Origin: Mucilaginibacter sp.
Lineage (GTDB): Bacteria > Bacteroidota > Bacteroidia > Sphingobacteriales > Sphingobacteriaceae
Length of the DNA: 64,000 bases
Assembly (NCBI RefSeq): GCF_025359345.1
Contig: NZ_JANYGQ010000036.1
Span: forward strand, 248,001-312,000
Reading direction: 5' to 3'
Both the position numbers and the translations under genes were made by a program. Under the pieces are notes generated by a model. That model saw only the letters and a program-made list of their open reading frames with translations. It searched no databases and was not told the origin of the DNA. This document shows positions 62,574 to 64,000 of this stretch, in pieces; the first letter of the stretch is position 1, and each line of letters begins with the position of its first letter.

Positions 62574-62604
62574 AACAGGCTTTCAGATTTTCTGAAGGCC
62601 TGTT
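62574..62604 (-). terminator. Terminator of the gene at 62632
   Basis: AACAGGC and GCCTGTT with an inner TCAGA/TCTGA pairing form a long hairpin. On the reverse strand it is followed by TTTGAAAATATT. It lies 28 bases after the stop of the reverse-strand gene. Confidence 0.6.
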
Positions 62605-62631
62605 GATTTGATAACAAATTATTATAGTATA

Positions 62632-63144
62632 TCACGGTAACGGCCATGTCTTATCATACCAATCCTCGTTACTATTTATCGCTAATTCAAAGCCATCTTC
62701 TATATTTAATTCTTTAATTTTTGAAAAAGCATAATTGCCAATTTCGATCAAAGCTGGTTCAATTTCTGTCCAGCATTCCCCTTCAGTTTCACTTTCCCAC
62801 CCTTCGGAGAAGCTTTGATGAGAAACTTGCTCAAAGTCTCTTAATTCAAAATCTGCAGGATTGCAAATTCTTGTATACTGATTCGGCTTAAATAGTTCCG
62901 CTTGTTCGATATCCCCTTCAGCTAAATATTGGTCGTAATATTTTTTATTCCAATTATTGGATTCTGCCACTTTTTTAAGAGAGTTTTCCTTACTATCGAA
63001 GTTAATTGAGCTTACGGCCGCATCAGGGTCCGTCCAAATGCTTGTAGTGTAAATTTTAAAAGTGGGCCTTTCAATTTGTAGTCGTTTAATGGTATTATCA
63101 ACCATCTCGGTCATTTCCATTAAATATAAGGTTTGGTTAAACAT
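62632..63144 (-). CDS. Hypothetical acidic protein
   Basis: A 170-residue, acidic, Trp- and Glu-rich soluble protein: MVDNTIKRLQIERPTFKIYTTSIWTDPDAAVSSINFDS, ADFELRDFEQVSHQSF, EPALIEIGNYAFSKIKEL and EDWYDKTWPL at the end. The composition recalls DUF4303- or SMI1-like immunity proteins, but this is not firm. The true start may be MTEMVDN or MVDN, 30-45 bases downstream of the first ATG. It has its own terminator. Confidence 0.6.
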   Translation of the reverse strand: MFNQTLYLMEMTEMVDNTIKRLQIERPTFKIYTTSIWTDPDAAVSSINFDSKENSLKKVAESNNWNKKYYDQYLAEGDIEQAELFKPNQYTRICNPADFELRDFEQVSHQSFSEGWESETEGECWTEIEPALIEIGNYAFSKIKELNIEDGFELAINSNEDWYDKTWPLP

Positions 63145-63231
63145 TTTGGGTTTCGTCTACGATTAATGAATATTTGGTTGGGAATTAAATATCATAAATT
63201 TAGAACATTTAATGCAAGCAATAGTAAAATA

Positions 63232-63448
63232 TTAAAAGCTTAAGTTATATATTCTCTGAAAGTCAAGGAGTATATGATCTGTTTCATTAGGACTAATTTT
63301 TGATTTTAGCTTGAAACACTTCCCGTCGCCATATTTAAATCTGTGTTTATTATGCCATTGGGTCAATTAATAGCTGTAAATCTTCAATAAAGTTATTGGA
63401 AATTGGGGTCTTTGAGATCTCATTCACACCCATCCATGTGAACGGCAT
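63232..63448 (-). pseudogene. Small gene broken by a frameshift
   Basis: On the reverse strand an ATG at 63448 opens MPFTWMGVNEISKTP, ISNNFIEDLQLLIDPMA and stops near 63352. The neighbouring frame continues from there with HNKHRFKYGDGKCFKLKSK, ISPNETDHILLDFQRIYN to a TAA at 63232. One missing base would join them into a protein of about 74 residues. No family recognised. Confidence 0.35.
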
Positions 63449-63462
63449 GGGAAAGATTATTG

Positions 63463-63498
63463 AAAGCCTTTAGATGAAAATCTGAAGGCTTTTTTTTT
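63463..63498 (+). terminator. Hairpin terminator
   Basis: AAAGCCTT...AGAT and ATCT...AAGGCTTT pair around GAAA and are followed by a run of T. It lies upstream of the last gene and downstream of a region without a forward gene, so the transcript it ends is unknown. Confidence 0.55.
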
Positions 63499-63556
63499 AA
63501 AGAGCGGTTCGGTAATTTGTCCGTTGTAAATCATAAATCTTAATGCGATATTGAAA

Positions 63557-63564
63557 TACTTTTG
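63557..63564 (+). promoter_or_regulatory. Promoter -7 box of the last gene
   Basis: TACTTTTG matches TAnnTTTG and lies 33 bases before the ATG at 63598. Confidence 0.45.
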
Positions 63565-63597
63565 TACAAGAGTTTAATATTTCTAAATCAATATTGT

Positions 63598-64000
63598 ATG
63601 CTAAAAAAACATTCAATTCTATTGGGAATAATTATTTCGATATTGTTGCTATTTATAGCTACATGGCACTATCCCGGTGGGTCGCAAGTTGACAAAAACT
63701 CCGTTGGGTTTGACTGGAAGAACAATTATATAAGTAATCTTTTCGGTAAAAATGCTGTTAATGGATCATACAATTCAGCTCGTTTTTGGGCTATAGGAGG
63801 AATGATTTTCTTTTCGGCTAGCTTTGCTATATTCTTTGTTGAATTTTCAAAGAAAATACCGGCAAAGGGCGCCTCCAAAATAGTAAAATATGTAGGGGTC
63901 GGTGGTATGTTTTTTGCTTTTTTAATAGCGACCCCATTGCACGATATCATGATTACTATCGCTAGTACAATGTTTCTTATAGGGATGTTTTATATCACTG
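63598..64000 (+). CDS. Polytopic membrane protein, 3' end outside the window
   Basis: 134 codons are visible. MLKKHSILLGIIISILLLFIATWHYPGG is a first membrane segment, followed by a polar loop (SVGFDWKNNYISNLFG) and two to three further segments (FWAIGGMIFFSASFAIFFVEF, YVGVGGMFFAFLIAT, HDIMITIASTMFLIGMFYI). The HYPGGS...W.NNYISNLFG pattern recalls DUF998-like proteins, but the family is not certain. Translation runs off the window. Confidence 0.6.
   Translation, partial: MLKKHSILLGIIISILLLFIATWHYPGGSQVDKNSVGFDWKNNYISNLFGKNAVNGSYNSARFWAIGGMIFFSASFAIFFVEFSKKIPAKGASKIVKYVGVGGMFFAFLIATPLHDIMITIASTMFLIGMFYIT

Overview
The window looks like part of a Bacteroidota chromosome, most likely Sphingobacteriaceae (Mucilaginibacter/Pedobacter-like). 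This is inferred from gene content. Several genes carry the Bacteroidota promoter form TTG-N19/20-TAnnTTTG and lack Shine-Dalgarno sequences. Clade II nosZ, TonB-dependent receptors, BfmA/ORF6N mobile-element genes and IntDOT-like integrases are also present. No rRNA, CRISPR array or complete IS element was seen.

Layout. (1) 1-4.6 kb is ordinary chromosome: a partial unknown gene, doxX-like, LD-carboxypeptidase, metG and tRNA-Arg(CCT). (2) The 3' end of that tRNA is an integration site. The core ATTCTCGTCGGGACCAC recurs at 4.59, 24.72 and 60.93 kb, so two integrative elements stand in tandem behind the tRNA. Element A (about 20.1 kb) has an apparently intact tyrosine recombinase, a conserved 18-bp repeat near both ends, an ORF6N gene and a BfmA-type mobilisation gene. 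Its cargo is a complete nitrous oxide respiration cluster: nosZ, nosL, nosD, nosF, nosY, a lipoprotein cytochrome c, a NosB-like membrane protein, RIC/ScdA, Rrf2 and Crp/Fnr regulators, DUF2249 and SufT-like proteins, two histidine-rich membrane proteins and a TonB receptor. (3) Element B (about 36.2 kb) has lost the catalytic end of its integrase, which is now joined to a nagA fragment followed by nagB and a GH20 gene. It carries a protein-glutaminase-like deamidase with two lipoproteins, an AbiE-type toxin-antitoxin pair and a dense defence cargo. (4) From 60.9 kb there is a composite junction: the right core of B, a second and different tRNA-3'-end-like core with its own repeats, and a third integrase fused in frame to an unrelated lipoprotein gene.

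Defence cargo (37.3-58.4 kb). A six-gene forward run reads as an ABC-three-component-like set (nuclease-like effector, middle component, SMC-like ATPase), then a Septu-like AAA ATPase + HNH pair, then an HNH protein whose C-terminal part resembles phage baseplate proteins. After a mobile-element scar comes a reverse operon of SIR2 + large STAND-like NTPase + DUF4238. Divergent from it is a large nuclease-STAND protein followed by AbiH. Small membrane-associated genes, one with a frameshift in a homopolymer, close the element.

Regulation seen directly: two AATAAAAGAy-N6-ATCyTTTATT palindromes flank the ric-rrf2 pair, TGAT-N4-ATCA boxes precede both halves of the nos region, and a Crp/Fnr gene lies at the end of the same element. 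All functional assignments are from reading the sequence; no database search was run.
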